Assembly (NCBI GenBank): GCA_035507155.1
Contig: DATJOK010000229.1
Coordinates: 1-46,435 of the forward strand
From: DASZHJ01 sp035507155
Lineage (GTDB): Bacteria > Pseudomonadota > Alphaproteobacteria > ATCC43930 > CGMCC-115725
Reading direction: 5' to 3'
DNA: 46,435 nt
Both the position numbers and the translations under genes were made by a program. Below the pieces are notes generated by a model that saw only the letters and a list, made by a program, of their open reading frames with translations, did not search any database and had not been told where the DNA came from. This document shows positions 32,499 to 41,021 of this stretch, in pieces. The stretch's first letter is position 1, and each line of letters opens with the position of its first letter.

Positions 32499-34124
32499 TC
32501 AATGCGTACCGGCGATCCGCGCCGTCACCTCGCGCACGAGCACGTGGCGCTGGATCTTGCCGGTGGGGGTGAAGGGAAGCTGCTCGAAGAGCTCGAGCCG
32601 CTCCGGCCGCTTGTATGTCGCGACGCTGTCGCCGAGGAAGGCAAGGAGCTCCTCGAGCGTCGGCGGCGTGCCGGGCTTCGGCACCAGGCAGAGGCAGTTG
32701 CGCTCGCCGAGGCGCTGATCGGGAATGCCGACGATGGCGGCGTAGAGCACCTTCGGGTGCGTATAGAGGATCTCCTCGATCTCGCGCGGGAAGAACTTCA
32801 TGCCGCCGCGATTGATCATCTCCTTGAGCCGGCCGACGATGCGGAGGTTGCCGTCGCCGTCGATCATGCCGAGATCGCCGCTGCGGAACCAGCCGTCCGG
32901 CAGGAAGGCGTCCGCATTGGCCTTGGGGTTGTTGTGATATCCCAGATGCACCGACGGGCCGTCGCTGCAGATCTCGCCCTCCTCGCCGCGCGGCACTTCC
33001 TTTCCTTCGAGATCGACGAGGCGGAGACCCATATGGCTCGCGGGCCGGCCGACCGAGCCCGCGACGCGCTCGGGATCGTCGCCGGGGCGCGTATAGGTCT
33101 GGTAGCCGGTCTCCAGCATGCCCAAGAGCTCCAAGAGCTCGCCGGGCGCGGCGCGGCGCCATTCGCGGATCGTCTCCACCGGCGCCGAGGCGCCACCGCT
33201 CACCACGATGCGCAGGCTGGAGAGATCATGGGAGGAAATGTCCGGCTCCTGCAGGATGGCGGTCAAGGAGGCAGGGGCAGTCGGGATGTAGGTGACCCGC
33301 TCCTGCTGGATGAGGTCGAGTGCCGCTCCTGGGCGGAAGCGCTCCTGCAGCACCGCCTTGCCGCCGGCGAGGATCGCCTGCACCAGCGTCAGATAGCCCC
33401 AGTTGAGGCCGCAGGGCAGCCAGGTCATCAGCACATCCGCGGGGCCAAGGCCGAGATCGCCGTTGAGGATGCGCGCAGCGGCCAGCGTGGTGTTGTGGCT
33501 GTGCATCACGCCCTTGGGATTGCCGGTGGTGCCCGACGTGAAGGCCATGCGCATCACCGTGTCGGCGCTCTGGCGCGTGGGCGCGAAGTCCGCTGGCGGT
33601 CCGCTTCCCGCCGCGACGTTGTCGAGGCTGACCATGCCCGGAAGCGGCGCGCCGCGCAGTACCCCCACGATCTTGAGGCTCGGCACTTTCCTGCGCAGCT
33701 CCTCCGCCATGGCGAGGTGGTCGAAGTCGCGGAAGCGGGCACAGCAGACCAGCATCCTGGCATCGGCGAAGCGCAGGATGTACTCGAGCTCGCGGCTCCG
33801 GAAATCGACGCTCACCGTCACCGCCACCGCGCCCAATCTTTCGAGAGCGAAGAAGACGAAGGGGAACTCGACCCAGTTCGGCACCTGGATGCCGACCACA
33901 TCGCCCTCGCCGATGCCGAGGCCGCGGAGCCGCGCCGCCATGCGGTCGATGCCGTCGCTGAGCTCGCGATAGGTGAGCCGGCGTGTGCCGTCGGTGACCG
34001 CCTCCTTGTCCGGCGTCTCGGCGACACGACGGGCCAGCACGTCGGCGAAGGTCTCGTCGCTCCAGAGCCCGGCGCTCCGCCAGCGGCGGGACATCTCCGG
34101 CGTCAGACGGGTCTCGAATGCCAT
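32499..34124 (-). CDS. AMP-dependent acyl-CoA synthetase
   Basis: A 541-residue ANL-superfamily ligase. The P-loop is AFTSGTTGNPKGVMHSH (about 213-229). GEICSDGPSVHLGYHNN and the adenylate-binding GWFRSGDLGMIDGDG follow, with the hinge GRLKEMINRGGMKFFPREIE. The catalytic lysine is in PFTPTGKIQRH near the C-terminus. The N-terminus resembles the cyclohexanecarboxylate/2,3-dihydroxybenzoate type of ligase, so an alicyclic or aromatic acid is a reasonable substrate guess. It converts a carboxylic acid to its CoA ester with ATP. It is 12 bases downstream of the SDR-like gene. Confidence 0.92.
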   Translation of the reverse strand: MAFETRLTPEMSRRWRSAGLWSDETFADVLARRVAETPDKEAVTDGTRRLTYRELSDGIDRMAARLRGLGIGEGDVVGIQVPNWVEFPFVFFALERLGAVAVTVSVDFRSRELEYILRFADARMLVCCARFRDFDHLAMAEELRRKVPSLKIVGVLRGAPLPGMVSLDNVAAGSGPPADFAPTRQSADTVMRMAFTSGTTGNPKGVMHSHNTTLAAARILNGDLGLGPADVLMTWLPCGLNWGYLTLVQAILAGGKAVLQERFRPGAALDLIQQERVTYIPTAPASLTAILQEPDISSHDLSSLRIVVSGGASAPVETIREWRRAAPGELLELLGMLETGYQTYTRPGDDPERVAGSVGRPASHMGLRLVDLEGKEVPRGEEGEICSDGPSVHLGYHNNPKANADAFLPDGWFRSGDLGMIDGDGNLRIVGRLKEMINRGGMKFFPREIEEILYTHPKVLYAAIVGIPDQRLGERNCLCLVPKPGTPPTLEELLAFLGDSVATYKRPERLELFEQLPFTPTGKIQRHVLVREVTARIAGTH

Positions 34125-34136
34125 GGCGGATCTCCC

Positions 34137-34916
34137 TCAGCCCGCGATGATCTGGCCGCCATCAACCTGCAGCACCTTGCCGGTGATGTAGGCGCCGTCG
34201 GGACCGGCGAGGAAGCAGACGACCCGCGCCACCTCTTCCGGCGTGCCGATGCGGCGGAGCGGGATGCCGCGGACGACGCGCTCGCTCGCCTCCGGCCCCC
34301 ATTCGGCGAAGGCGGCGCGGCCCATCTCGGTGTCGGTGAGCCCGATCGCCACCGCGTTGGCGCGGATCCGGCGTCGGCCCTCCTCGCGCGCCACCACGCG
34401 GATCAAGGCCTCGAGCCCGGCCTTGGCGACGGCGCCCTGGGCGTTCCGCGACTGGCACATCTGCGCCGCGATCGAGGAGATCGCCACGATGGCGCCGCCG
34501 CCGCGGCGGAGATGCGGCAGCGCCGCGTGGATCACATAGAAGGCGCCGGAAAGATCGACGGCGAGATAGCGGTCCCAGTCGGCGATCGCGAGATCCGCCG
34601 CCTCGCTCCAGGCGCCCATGGCGCCCGCCGCCTGCACCAGCACCTCGATGCCGGCGAGCTCCTGCGCCGCGCGGTTCACCGCCGCCCCGACCGCGGCGGC
34701 ATCGGCGAGATCCGCTTTCAGCGCCAGCCCGCGGCGGCCCTCGGCGCGGATCGCAGCCTCGACGTCCGTCGCCTCGGCATCGCGGCTCCGGTAGAGAAAC
34801 GCCACGTCGGCGCCGCGGCGCGCCAGCTCCAGCGCCACCGCGCGGCCGACGCCGCGGCTGCCGCCGGTGACGAGCGCGCGCTTGCCGGCGAAGTCGGTAC
34901 TCCCTGCTGCGTTCAT
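34137..34916 (-). CDS. SDR-fold protein lacking the catalytic tyrosine
   Basis: A 259-residue protein with the cofactor loop VTGGSRGVGRAV near the N-terminus and the usual fold order. However, NNAG is replaced by QAAG, the tetrad Asn by Asp121, and the catalytic Tyr position of YxxxK by Gly161 (NAQGAVAKAG, Lys165 kept). Ser148 is retained. Either it is a non-classical reductase with a moved acid, or a non-catalytic or structural partner. It lies 7 bases after livF and 12 bases before the acyl-CoA synthetase gene. Confidence 0.85.
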   Translation of the reverse strand: MNAAGSTDFAGKRALVTGGSRGVGRAVALELARRGADVAFLYRSRDAEATDVEAAIRAEGRRGLALKADLADAAAVGAAVNRAAQELAGIEVLVQAAGAMGAWSEAADLAIADWDRYLAVDLSGAFYVIHAALPHLRRGGGAIVAISSIAAQMCQSRNAQGAVAKAGLEALIRVVAREEGRRRIRANAVAIGLTDTEMGRAAFAEWGPEASERVVRGIPLRRIGTPEEVARVVCFLAGPDGAYITGKVLQVDGGQIIAG

Positions 34917-34923
34917 CGCGTCC

Positions 34924-35619
34924 TCACAACGTCAGATACTTCGCTTTCACCGCCTCGCGCTCGCCGCGGAAGCGGGCGACCGGGGCCTGGTAGACCATGC
35001 GGCCCTTGACCATGACGTAGACGGTGTCGGCGACCGCCTCGGCGAGCTTGAGGTTCTGCTCGACCACCAGCAGCGTGACGCCCTCCTCGCGGAGCTCGCG
35101 GATGAGGCGGGTGAGCTCCGCCACCACCAGCGGGGCGAGGCCTTGGGAGGGCTCGTCGAGCAGGATCACCTGCGGGTCGGTAGCGAGCGCGCGGGCGAGC
35201 GCCAGCATCTGCTGCTCGCCGCCGGAGAGCTGCATTCCTTTGTGGTCGCGGCGCTCGGCGAGGGACGGGAACAGGCGGAACAGGCGTTCGACGGTCCATT
35301 GCGGCGCGGTGACCCGCTGCGCCACCCGGATGTTCTCGACAACCGTCAGGTCGGAGAAGATCATCCGGCCTTCCGGCACGTAGCCGACGCCGACGCGCAC
35401 CACGTGATGCGGTGCCCAGCCGGCGACGTCGCGGTCGTTGAGCAGGATGCGGCCGGCGCTCGGCGGGGCCAGGCCCATGATCGAGCGCAGCGTCGTCGTC
35501 TTGCCGACGCCATTGCGGCCGAGCACGGCGGCGATCTCGCCCTTTGGCACCTCAAGGTCGACCCCCTGCAGGATGTGGCCGTGGCCGTAGTGGGTGTGCA
35601 GCCCTTCCAGGCGCAACAT
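34924..35619 (-). CDS. livF: Branched-chain-type ABC ATPase, LivF
   Basis: 231 residues from the ATG at 35619, overlapping the livG stop by ATGA. Walker A is LGRNGVGKTTTLRSIMG, the signature is LSGGEQQMLALARAL, and Walker B is VILLDEPSQGLAP. The C-terminus is short, as is normal for LivF. It works with LivG and the two permeases to import the ligand of the SBP encoded at 38278. Confidence 0.93.
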   Translation of the reverse strand: MLRLEGLHTHYGHGHILQGVDLEVPKGEIAAVLGRNGVGKTTTLRSIMGLAPPSAGRILLNDRDVAGWAPHHVVRVGVGYVPEGRMIFSDLTVVENIRVAQRVTAPQWTVERLFRLFPSLAERRDHKGMQLSGGEQQMLALARALATDPQVILLDEPSQGLAPLVVAELTRLIRELREEGVTLLVVEQNLKLAEAVADTVYVMVKGRMVYQAPVARFRGEREAVKAKYLTL

Positions 35620-36368
35620 CACTCGGACTCCCCGAGATAGGCGCGTTGCACCTCCGGATCGGCGCGCACGCGATCCGGCGGCCCGTCGGCGATGACGCGC
35701 CCGCGATGGAGGACGGTGATGGCATGAGCGAGCTTGAACACCACCTCCATGTCGTGCTCGACCAGGATCACGCTGAGATCGCCCTCGGCCAGCATCGCCT
35801 TCAGGATATCGACCGCGCGGTCGGTCTCCTCGACGGAGAGGCCCTGGGTCGGCTCGTCCAGCAGCAGGAGGCGCGGCTGCTGCGCCAGCGCCATCGCCAC
35901 CTCGAGGAGGCGCTGGTCGCCATGCGACATCAGGCCCGCGAGCGTGCCGGCGAAGCGGGTGAGGCGGAGCCGCTCCAGCGCCCGGTCGGCGACCGCGCCG
36001 GAGCGGCCGAGCACGCCGCCGCCGCCCAGGAAGCGCCAGCGCCCGTCCTCCCGTGCCTGCGCCGCGATCCGCACGTTCTCCCGCGCGGTCAGGTTCGGAA
36101 AGACGTGGCAGAGCTGGAAGGTGCGGGCGATGCCGCGCTGCGCCACTGCGTGCACCGGCAGTCCGGTCACGTCCTTGCCGGCGAAGACGACGCGGCCGGT
36201 GCTGGGCGGCAGCACGCTGGTGATCAGGTTGAACAGCGTCGACTTGCCGGCACCGTTCGGACCGATGACGGCGCGGATCTCGCCGGGCTCGACCGCCATG
36301 TCGACGGCGTCGACCGCGACCAGCGCGCCGAAGCGCTTGCCCACGCCCTTGCATTCAAGCAGCGGCAT
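35619..36368 (-). CDS. livG: Branched-chain-type ABC ATPase, LivG
   Basis: 249 residues. Walker A is GPNGAGKSTLFNLITS, the signature segment is MSHGDQRLLEVAMALA, Walker B is LLLDEPTQGLS, and the His switch is VEHDMEVVF. The typical LivG insertion for the permease coupling helix is around RTFQLCHVFPNLTARENV. Its 5' end overlaps livM by 14 bases and its stop overlaps livF. Confidence 0.93.
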   Translation of the reverse strand: MPLLECKGVGKRFGALVAVDAVDMAVEPGEIRAVIGPNGAGKSTLFNLITSVLPPSTGRVVFAGKDVTGLPVHAVAQRGIARTFQLCHVFPNLTARENVRIAAQAREDGRWRFLGGGGVLGRSGAVADRALERLRLTRFAGTLAGLMSHGDQRLLEVAMALAQQPRLLLLDEPTQGLSVEETDRAVDILKAMLAEGDLSVILVEHDMEVVFKLAHAITVLHRGRVIADGPPDRVRADPEVQRAYLGESE

Positions 36369-37335
36369 CGGGCGCCCCCGCCGCGGCCGGGCGCGCGTGC
36401 GCCGACGTCTGTCTGGCAGTCCGCGCGGTGAGCAGGCCCCAGATGCCCTGGGGCGCGAACAGGATGAAGCCGATGAAGGCGGAGCCGAAGAACAGCGGCC
36501 AGAGATCGGTCACCTGGGAAAGCTCGTGCTCCAGGAACAGGAACGACGCGCCGCCGAGGATCGGCCCGATGAGGGTGCCGGCGCCGCCGACGATCACCAT
36601 GATGAGGACGCGGCCGGAGGCGAGCCAGAAGAAGAGCTCCGGCGAGGCGAAGCCGGCGAAGGGCGCATAGAGCGCTCCGGCGAGACCGCCGAAGCCGTAG
36701 GCGAGCACCACGGTGGCGAGCTTGTAGGCCCGCGTGTTGTAGCCGAGCGCGCGCGTCTTCGCCTCGTTTTCCCGGATGCCTGACAGCACCGCGCCGAAGG
36801 GCGAGCGCACGATGGCGCGGCAGAGGAGGTAGGAGCCGACGAGGCAGAAGAGGACGAGATAGTAGTAGCCGAGCTTGCCCTGGAACCAGGTGATGCCCAG
36901 AGGGCCGGGCGGGCGCGGAATGCCGTCGATGCCGTCGGAGCCGCCGGTCCAATCCTTGAAGCGGTAGAGCATGGCGTAGCCGAGCTGGGCGAAGGCCAGG
37001 GTCAGCATGGCGAAGGAGACGCCGGTGGAGCGGGTGCAGACCCAGGCGATGGGGAGCGCGATCAGCACCGTGATGCCGACCGCCAGCACGATCCCGATCG
37101 GGAGCGGCAGGGCCAGCCCCTTCAACAGCAGCGCCGCCGAATAGGCGCCGAGCCCATAGGCCGCGGCGTGGCCGAAGGAGTAGAGCTTGCAGTAGCCCAC
37201 CATGAGATCGAGGCTCATGGCGAAAAGGCCGAAGATCAGCGCCTCGATGATGATGGTGAGGGAGTATTGCGGCACCGCGAAGGGCAGCAGCAGTGCCACG
37301 GCGGCGCCGATGAGGAGGGCAATCCGCCGGTTCAT
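36355..37335 (-). CDS. livM: Branched-chain-type ABC permease, LivM
   Basis: A 326-residue polytopic membrane protein with about eight to ten hydrophobic segments. It has the LivM-type blocks MSLDLMVGYCKLYSFGHAAAYGLGAYSA and ENEAKTRALGYNTRAYKL (coupling loop near 200). It ends in the LAPQGIW-like segment (ILFAPQGIWGLLTAR). It begins 2 bases before the end of livH and overlaps livG by 14 bases. Confidence 0.92.
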   Translation of the reverse strand: MNRRIALLIGAAVALLLPFAVPQYSLTIIIEALIFGLFAMSLDLMVGYCKLYSFGHAAAYGLGAYSAALLLKGLALPLPIGIVLAVGITVLIALPIAWVCTRSTGVSFAMLTLAFAQLGYAMLYRFKDWTGGSDGIDGIPRPPGPLGITWFQGKLGYYYLVLFCLVGSYLLCRAIVRSPFGAVLSGIRENEAKTRALGYNTRAYKLATVVLAYGFGGLAGALYAPFAGFASPELFFWLASGRVLIMVIVGGAGTLIGPILGGASFLFLEHELSQVTDLWPLFFGSAFIGFILFAPQGIWGLLTARTARQTSAHARPAAAGAPDAAA

Positions 37336-37336
37336 C

Positions 37337-38209
37337 TCATTCCTCCCGGCCGAGCAGGCCGCCGGGCCGGATCACCAGCACGCCCAGCATCAGCAGGTAC
37401 ATGAGGGCGAGCGCCAGGTCCTGGAAATAATAGGAGCCGAACACCTGCACGAAGGCGACCAGCAGGCTGCCGATGATCGAGCCCAGGAACGAGCCCATGC
37501 CGCCGATGATCACGATGACGAAGGCGTCGATCACCACGTTGGTGCCCATGCCCAGGAACGCCGTCACCAGCGGCCCCGCCAGCACGCCGCCGAAGGCGGC
37601 CATGGCGCAGCCGAGGCCGAAGACCGCGGTGCGCACGAAATCGACGTCGGTGCCGAGCGCATGCACCATCTCGGAGTTCTGCGACACTGCGCGGATCAGC
37701 AGGCCCGCGCGGGTACGCTCCAGGAATTGCCAGAGCAGTAGCGCGGCGCCGACGCCGAGCGCGATCAGGAACAGGCGATAGAGCGGAAAGGGCTGATTCA
37801 GGATGATGACGATGCCGCGAAGAAAATCGGGGATGCGGGAGCCGAGCGGCTGCGCGCCCCAGATGAGGCGGATCACCTCGCTCAGCACCACCGCGAGGCC
37901 GAAGGTCACCATGAGATAGGCGCCACCGTCGCGGCGTCCGTAGAGCCGGCGCAGGAAGATCCGCTCGAACGCCATGCCGACCGCGCCCACCACGATCGGC
38001 GCCAGCAGCAGCGACAGCAGGAAGTTGCCGCTCAGCATCAGCATGGTGTAGCCCACATAGGCGCCCAGCATATAGATGGCGCCGTGGGCAAAGTTGACGA
38101 TCCGCATGATGCCGAAGATCAGCGTCAGGCCGCAGGCGATGAAGAACAGCAGCGACGCCTGGGACAGCGCGTTGAGGCACTCAGTCAGGAAGAAGCCAAG
38201 AAAGTTCAT
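37337..38209 (-). CDS. livH: Branched-chain-type ABC permease, LivH
   Basis: A 290-residue polytopic permease. The N-terminal segment LSQASLLFFIACGLTLIFGIMRIVNFAHGAIYMLGAY is the LivH fingerprint. The coupling region is RTRAGLLIRAVSQNSEMVHALG (about 165-186), and the C-terminus is MLGVLVIRPGGLLGREE. It is preceded by a strong hairpin terminator that separates it from the SBP gene, so permease levels may be set by read-through. Confidence 0.92.
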   Translation of the reverse strand: MNFLGFFLTECLNALSQASLLFFIACGLTLIFGIMRIVNFAHGAIYMLGAYVGYTMLMLSGNFLLSLLLAPIVVGAVGMAFERIFLRRLYGRRDGGAYLMVTFGLAVVLSEVIRLIWGAQPLGSRIPDFLRGIVIILNQPFPLYRLFLIALGVGAALLLWQFLERTRAGLLIRAVSQNSEMVHALGTDVDFVRTAVFGLGCAMAAFGGVLAGPLVTAFLGMGTNVVIDAFVIVIIGGMGSFLGSIIGSLLVAFVQVFGSYYFQDLALALMYLLMLGVLVIRPGGLLGREE

Positions 38210-38228
38210 GCGGCAGGCGCCTTAGACG

Positions 38229-38274
38229 AAAAAAGCGCGTTGCCCGGAGCCATCCGACGGCTCCGGGCAGCGCC
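38229..38274 (-). terminator. Rho-independent terminator/attenuator between SBP and livH
   Basis: On the minus strand, just after the SBP stop, an 11-base perfect stem TGCCCGGAGCC / GGCTCCGGGCA (38269-38241) with a 7-base loop is followed by ACGCGC and six T. Outer GCGC/GCGC pairing extends the stem. This is the classical arrangement that lets an abundant binding protein be expressed above its permeases. Direct sequence evidence; partial read-through is inferred. Confidence 0.8.
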
Positions 38275-38277
38275 GCG

Positions 38278-39516
38278 TCACGAGCTGTAGGACGAGCTGC
38301 GGCAGTCCGGCGTCGTCATCTCGCGCGGGTAGATCTTGACGATCTCCGGGATCGGCTCGCTGTATTTCGGATCCTGCGCCACCTTGACGACGAAGCCCTG
38401 GTTCTCGCCCTGGTGATCGCACTTCCGCATCAGCACCGGTCCCTTCACGCTGGTGACGTCGAGACCCTCCATCGCGGCGACGATCTTCATCGGCTCGTCG
38501 CTGTCCGCCTTCTCCATGGCGGCGAACAGGATCGCCAGCGCCTGATAGACTTCGCCGTCGGTCCAGTCGGGGATCTCGTTCTTGTATTCGCCCATGAAGG
38601 CCTGGACGAATTCCTTGTTCTGCGGAATGTCGTAGGTGAAGGGGTAGCGCGAGGAGCCGATCAGGCCGAGGGCATCCTTGCCAAGCACCTTGATGTCGGA
38701 CTGGGCCACGATCTCGGTATAGAACTGCACCCGCTGGGCGAGCCCGTACTGGCTTGCCTGTGAATAGAAGGCACGCGCCTCGTCGCCCTGCAGCGCGATG
38801 TAGCAGCCCTCGGCGCCGGACTGCAGCACCTTGGTGATGTAGGTGGAATAGTCCTTGTTGCCGACCGGCGTGAAGATCTTGTCGACGACCTGCTTGCCGA
38901 ACTTGGTCATCTGCTCGTCGAAAGCCTTGACGCTCGACTGGCCCCAGGAATAGTCCGAGGCCAGCGCCACGAACTTCTTCTGCGGCGAGTCCCGGAGATA
39001 GAGCGCCACGCCGCGCGCCCCCATCGGCGCCGAGGTGTTGGCGCGGAAGAAGCGCGGCACCAGCAGCTCCGCGGTGAGCCTGCCGTCGCCGTTGCCATCG
39101 GAGATGAAGAAGGCGTTCCACTCCTCGAGCTTGGGCATGATCGCCGCCGCCTCGGAGGAGACGATGACGCCGGTGAAGATGCGGCAATTGTCGCGCTCCA
39201 CCATCTCCTGGCACTTGCGCACGCAGATCGCGGGATCGCCCGTCGTGTCCTGATAGACGAACTCAACCGGGCGCTTCAGCACGCCGCCCTTGGCGTCGGT
39301 CAGCTTCTTCACCAGCTTGCAGGTGCGCATGGTCTGCGCGCCCAGCACCGCGTAGCCGCCGGTGATCACCGTGGGGATGCCGATCTTGATCGGCGTCGCC
39401 GCGGTGGCGCGGGTCAGATAGGCGGGTGCGGTGATGAAGGCCGATGCGGCGAGCGCCCCCTTGAGGACCCTGCGCCGCGTCGTCATCCGGATAGCAGACG
39501 TCTCCTTGTCTGGCAT
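38278..39516 (-). CDS. ABC transporter substrate-binding protein of the Liv operon
   Basis: 412 residues from the ATG at 39516 (GGGAGAGG upstream). The N-terminus carries MTTRRRVLKGALAASAFITAP, a twin-arginine type signal, followed by TPIKIGIPTVITGGYAVLG, the first strand of the Peripla_BP_6 fold. It binds the ligand of the complete Liv transporter encoded downstream. The catabolic genes at the end of the operon suggest a carboxylic acid rather than an amino acid ligand. It follows the cupin gene by 71 bases. Confidence 0.92.
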   Translation of the reverse strand: MPDKETSAIRMTTRRRVLKGALAASAFITAPAYLTRATAATPIKIGIPTVITGGYAVLGAQTMRTCKLVKKLTDAKGGVLKRPVEFVYQDTTGDPAICVRKCQEMVERDNCRIFTGVIVSSEAAAIMPKLEEWNAFFISDGNGDGRLTAELLVPRFFRANTSAPMGARGVALYLRDSPQKKFVALASDYSWGQSSVKAFDEQMTKFGKQVVDKIFTPVGNKDYSTYITKVLQSGAEGCYIALQGDEARAFYSQASQYGLAQRVQFYTEIVAQSDIKVLGKDALGLIGSSRYPFTYDIPQNKEFVQAFMGEYKNEIPDWTDGEVYQALAILFAAMEKADSDEPMKIVAAMEGLDVTSVKGPVLMRKCDHQGENQGFVVKVAQDPKYSEPIPEIVKIYPREMTTPDCRSSSYSS

Positions 39517-39587
39517 TTTCCTCTCCCTATGAGCATTGTGTTTGTTCCCGCCGGCGCCTCATTGGACGCCGGCGCCTTCCGCTGATT

Positions 39588-40103
39588 CTAGTCGAGCGTC
39601 ACCGTGTCGAATTCCGCCGGCAGGATGATTTCCAGAACCTCGCAGTCGTCGGAGTAATCGAGCACCTTGTGCCTGATCCCGGGCGGCTGGATCCACGCGG
39701 TGCCCTCGCGCATCACCTGCACGCCTTGTCCCTCGAACTCGTTCTTCATCCAGCCCTTGAGCACATAGACCATCTGGAAGTCGACGTCGTGGTAGTGGAG
39801 CCTCGAGACCTCATCGGGGTCGCAGGGCGGGATCATGCGGATCACATGGGCCTGCACCATGCCGCCGGTGGCGTCCTTCATGCCGAGGTCGCGGTATTTC
39901 GCGTACTCGCGCAGCCCGGCCAGGAAATCCTCCTCCCGGTGATGACTGACGGTGAATTTGTGCTTCGTCCGCGCCTTCGCCTTGGGCTTGGCCTTCGCCT
40001 TCACCTTTGCCTTCGGCCGCGCGGCGGCGCGCCGCCGGGTGCTGGTCTTGGGGCGTGCGCGCGACTTCGCGGCCGGCCGCGCCTTGCGTCTTGCCTTTGC
40101 CAT
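39588..40103 (-). CDS. Cupin protein with lysine/alanine-rich histone-like N-terminal tail
   Basis: 171 residues from the ATG at 40103, with a perfect AAGGAGGAG ribosome binding site. Residues 1-48 are almost only Lys, Arg, Ala and Pro (motifs KAKVKAKAKPKAKARTK), like histone H1-type tails. Residues about 50-171 form a single cupin: EVSRLHYHDVDFQMVYVLKGWMK, then GTAWIQPPGIRHKVLDYSDD, with two His and a Glu-like metal site. Cupins of this kind bind a metal and a small acid or act as epimerase/dioxygenase. The basic tail suggests nucleic acid or membrane contact. It lies between an SDR gene and the Liv SBP gene. Confidence 0.85.
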   Translation of the reverse strand: MAKARRKARPAAKSRARPKTSTRRRAAARPKAKVKAKAKPKAKARTKHKFTVSHHREEDFLAGLREYAKYRDLGMKDATGGMVQAHVIRMIPPCDPDEVSRLHYHDVDFQMVYVLKGWMKNEFEGQGVQVMREGTAWIQPPGIRHKVLDYSDDCEVLEIILPAEFDTVTLD

Positions 40104-40126
40104 GGACTCCTCCTTTTGCGGTCTCG

Positions 40127-40855
40127 TCAGGCCGCGCCTTGCGGCCGAAGCTCGATCAGGTCGGGGCAGCAGTTGGGCTCCGCCTCCGCCGCATAGACCA
40201 CCGCCTCGGCGATCTCTTCCGCCGTCAGCGGCCCGTATTTTCGCGTCTTCATCGCTTCCAGCACGGCGGGGTGGCGGCTCGCGTCGCGGATGTGCGTGTC
40301 CACCATCCCGGGCGCGATCTCCGTCACCTTGATGCCGTGTCCCTGCAGCTCCAGGCGGAGACCGCGGGTAAGGGCGGAGAGCGCGTGCTTGGTGGCGCAA
40401 TAGACGACGCCGAGACGATAGACGTCGCGCGCCGCCGTCGAGGTCATGACGATGATGTGGCCGCGCTTTCTCTCCACCATCGGTCGCGCGATCGCCTGGG
40501 CGATGCGGAAGGCCGCCAGCACGTTGGTGCGGAACATCTCCTCGCATTCGTGGTCCTGCATGTCGAGGACCGGCGCGTAGGTGAGGACGCCTGCGTTGTT
40601 GAGGAGGATGTCGACGTCGGCCGCGGCGCCGGCGAGCTCGCGCACGAAGCCGGCGTCATTGAGGTCGCCGGCGATCGTCTCGATGCGGCCGCCGGCGGAT
40701 TTCGTCTCGGTTCGCAGGCTTTCGAGCGCTGCCTTGCGGCGGCCGGTGGCGATGATCTCCGCGCCGCGCGCGGCGAGGGCCAGCACGCTCGCGCGCCCGA
40801 TGCCCGCGCTGGCGCCAGTGACGAGAACACGCTTCCCAGTCAGACCTTGGCTCAT
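40127..40855 (-). CDS. Short-chain dehydrogenase/reductase, YdfG-like
   Basis: A 242-residue SDR with intact motifs: cofactor loop VTGASAGIGRAS, LLNNAGVL, catalytic Ser in MTSTAARDV, YCATK in VVYCATKHALSAL, and the C-terminal EIAEAVVYAAE. It resembles the NADP-dependent YdfG/serine-type dehydrogenase group. The ribosome binding site GGGAGGGACC precedes the ATG. It appears to be the first gene of the ten-gene operon. Confidence 0.93.
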   Translation of the reverse strand: MSQGLTGKRVLVTGASAGIGRASVLALAARGAEIIATGRRKAALESLRTETKSAGGRIETIAGDLNDAGFVRELAGAAADVDILLNNAGVLTYAPVLDMQDHECEEMFRTNVLAAFRIAQAIARPMVERKRGHIIVMTSTAARDVYRLGVVYCATKHALSALTRGLRLELQGHGIKVTEIAPGMVDTHIRDASRHPAVLEAMKTRKYGPLTAEEIAEAVVYAAEAEPNCCPDLIELRPQGAA

Positions 40856-41021
40856 GGTCCCTCCCGCGGATTCTTATTGTTGTTTTCACGACTATACAGG
40901 CCGCATGGGCTGCGCAAAAGACGGTAGTCCCCCGGCGCGCAGGAGGCGTCTCCCGGCTTCGAGAGCGGCGAGCCTCGCAGTGCAACGGGCGCGTGTGAGG
41001 CGCCGCGACGCGGCGCCGGTC

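Noticed and set aside
32502..35009. Plus-strand open frame of 835 codons antisense to the acyl-CoA synthetase and SDR-like genes.
   Set aside because: Typical high-GC antisense shadow: low-complexity composition, no motif, and the opposite strand carries clear domains.
39549..39576. Hairpin between the cupin and Liv SBP genes made from two GGCGCC blocks.
   Set aside because: The stem is short, has no T-run and is equally explained by GC-rich composition.
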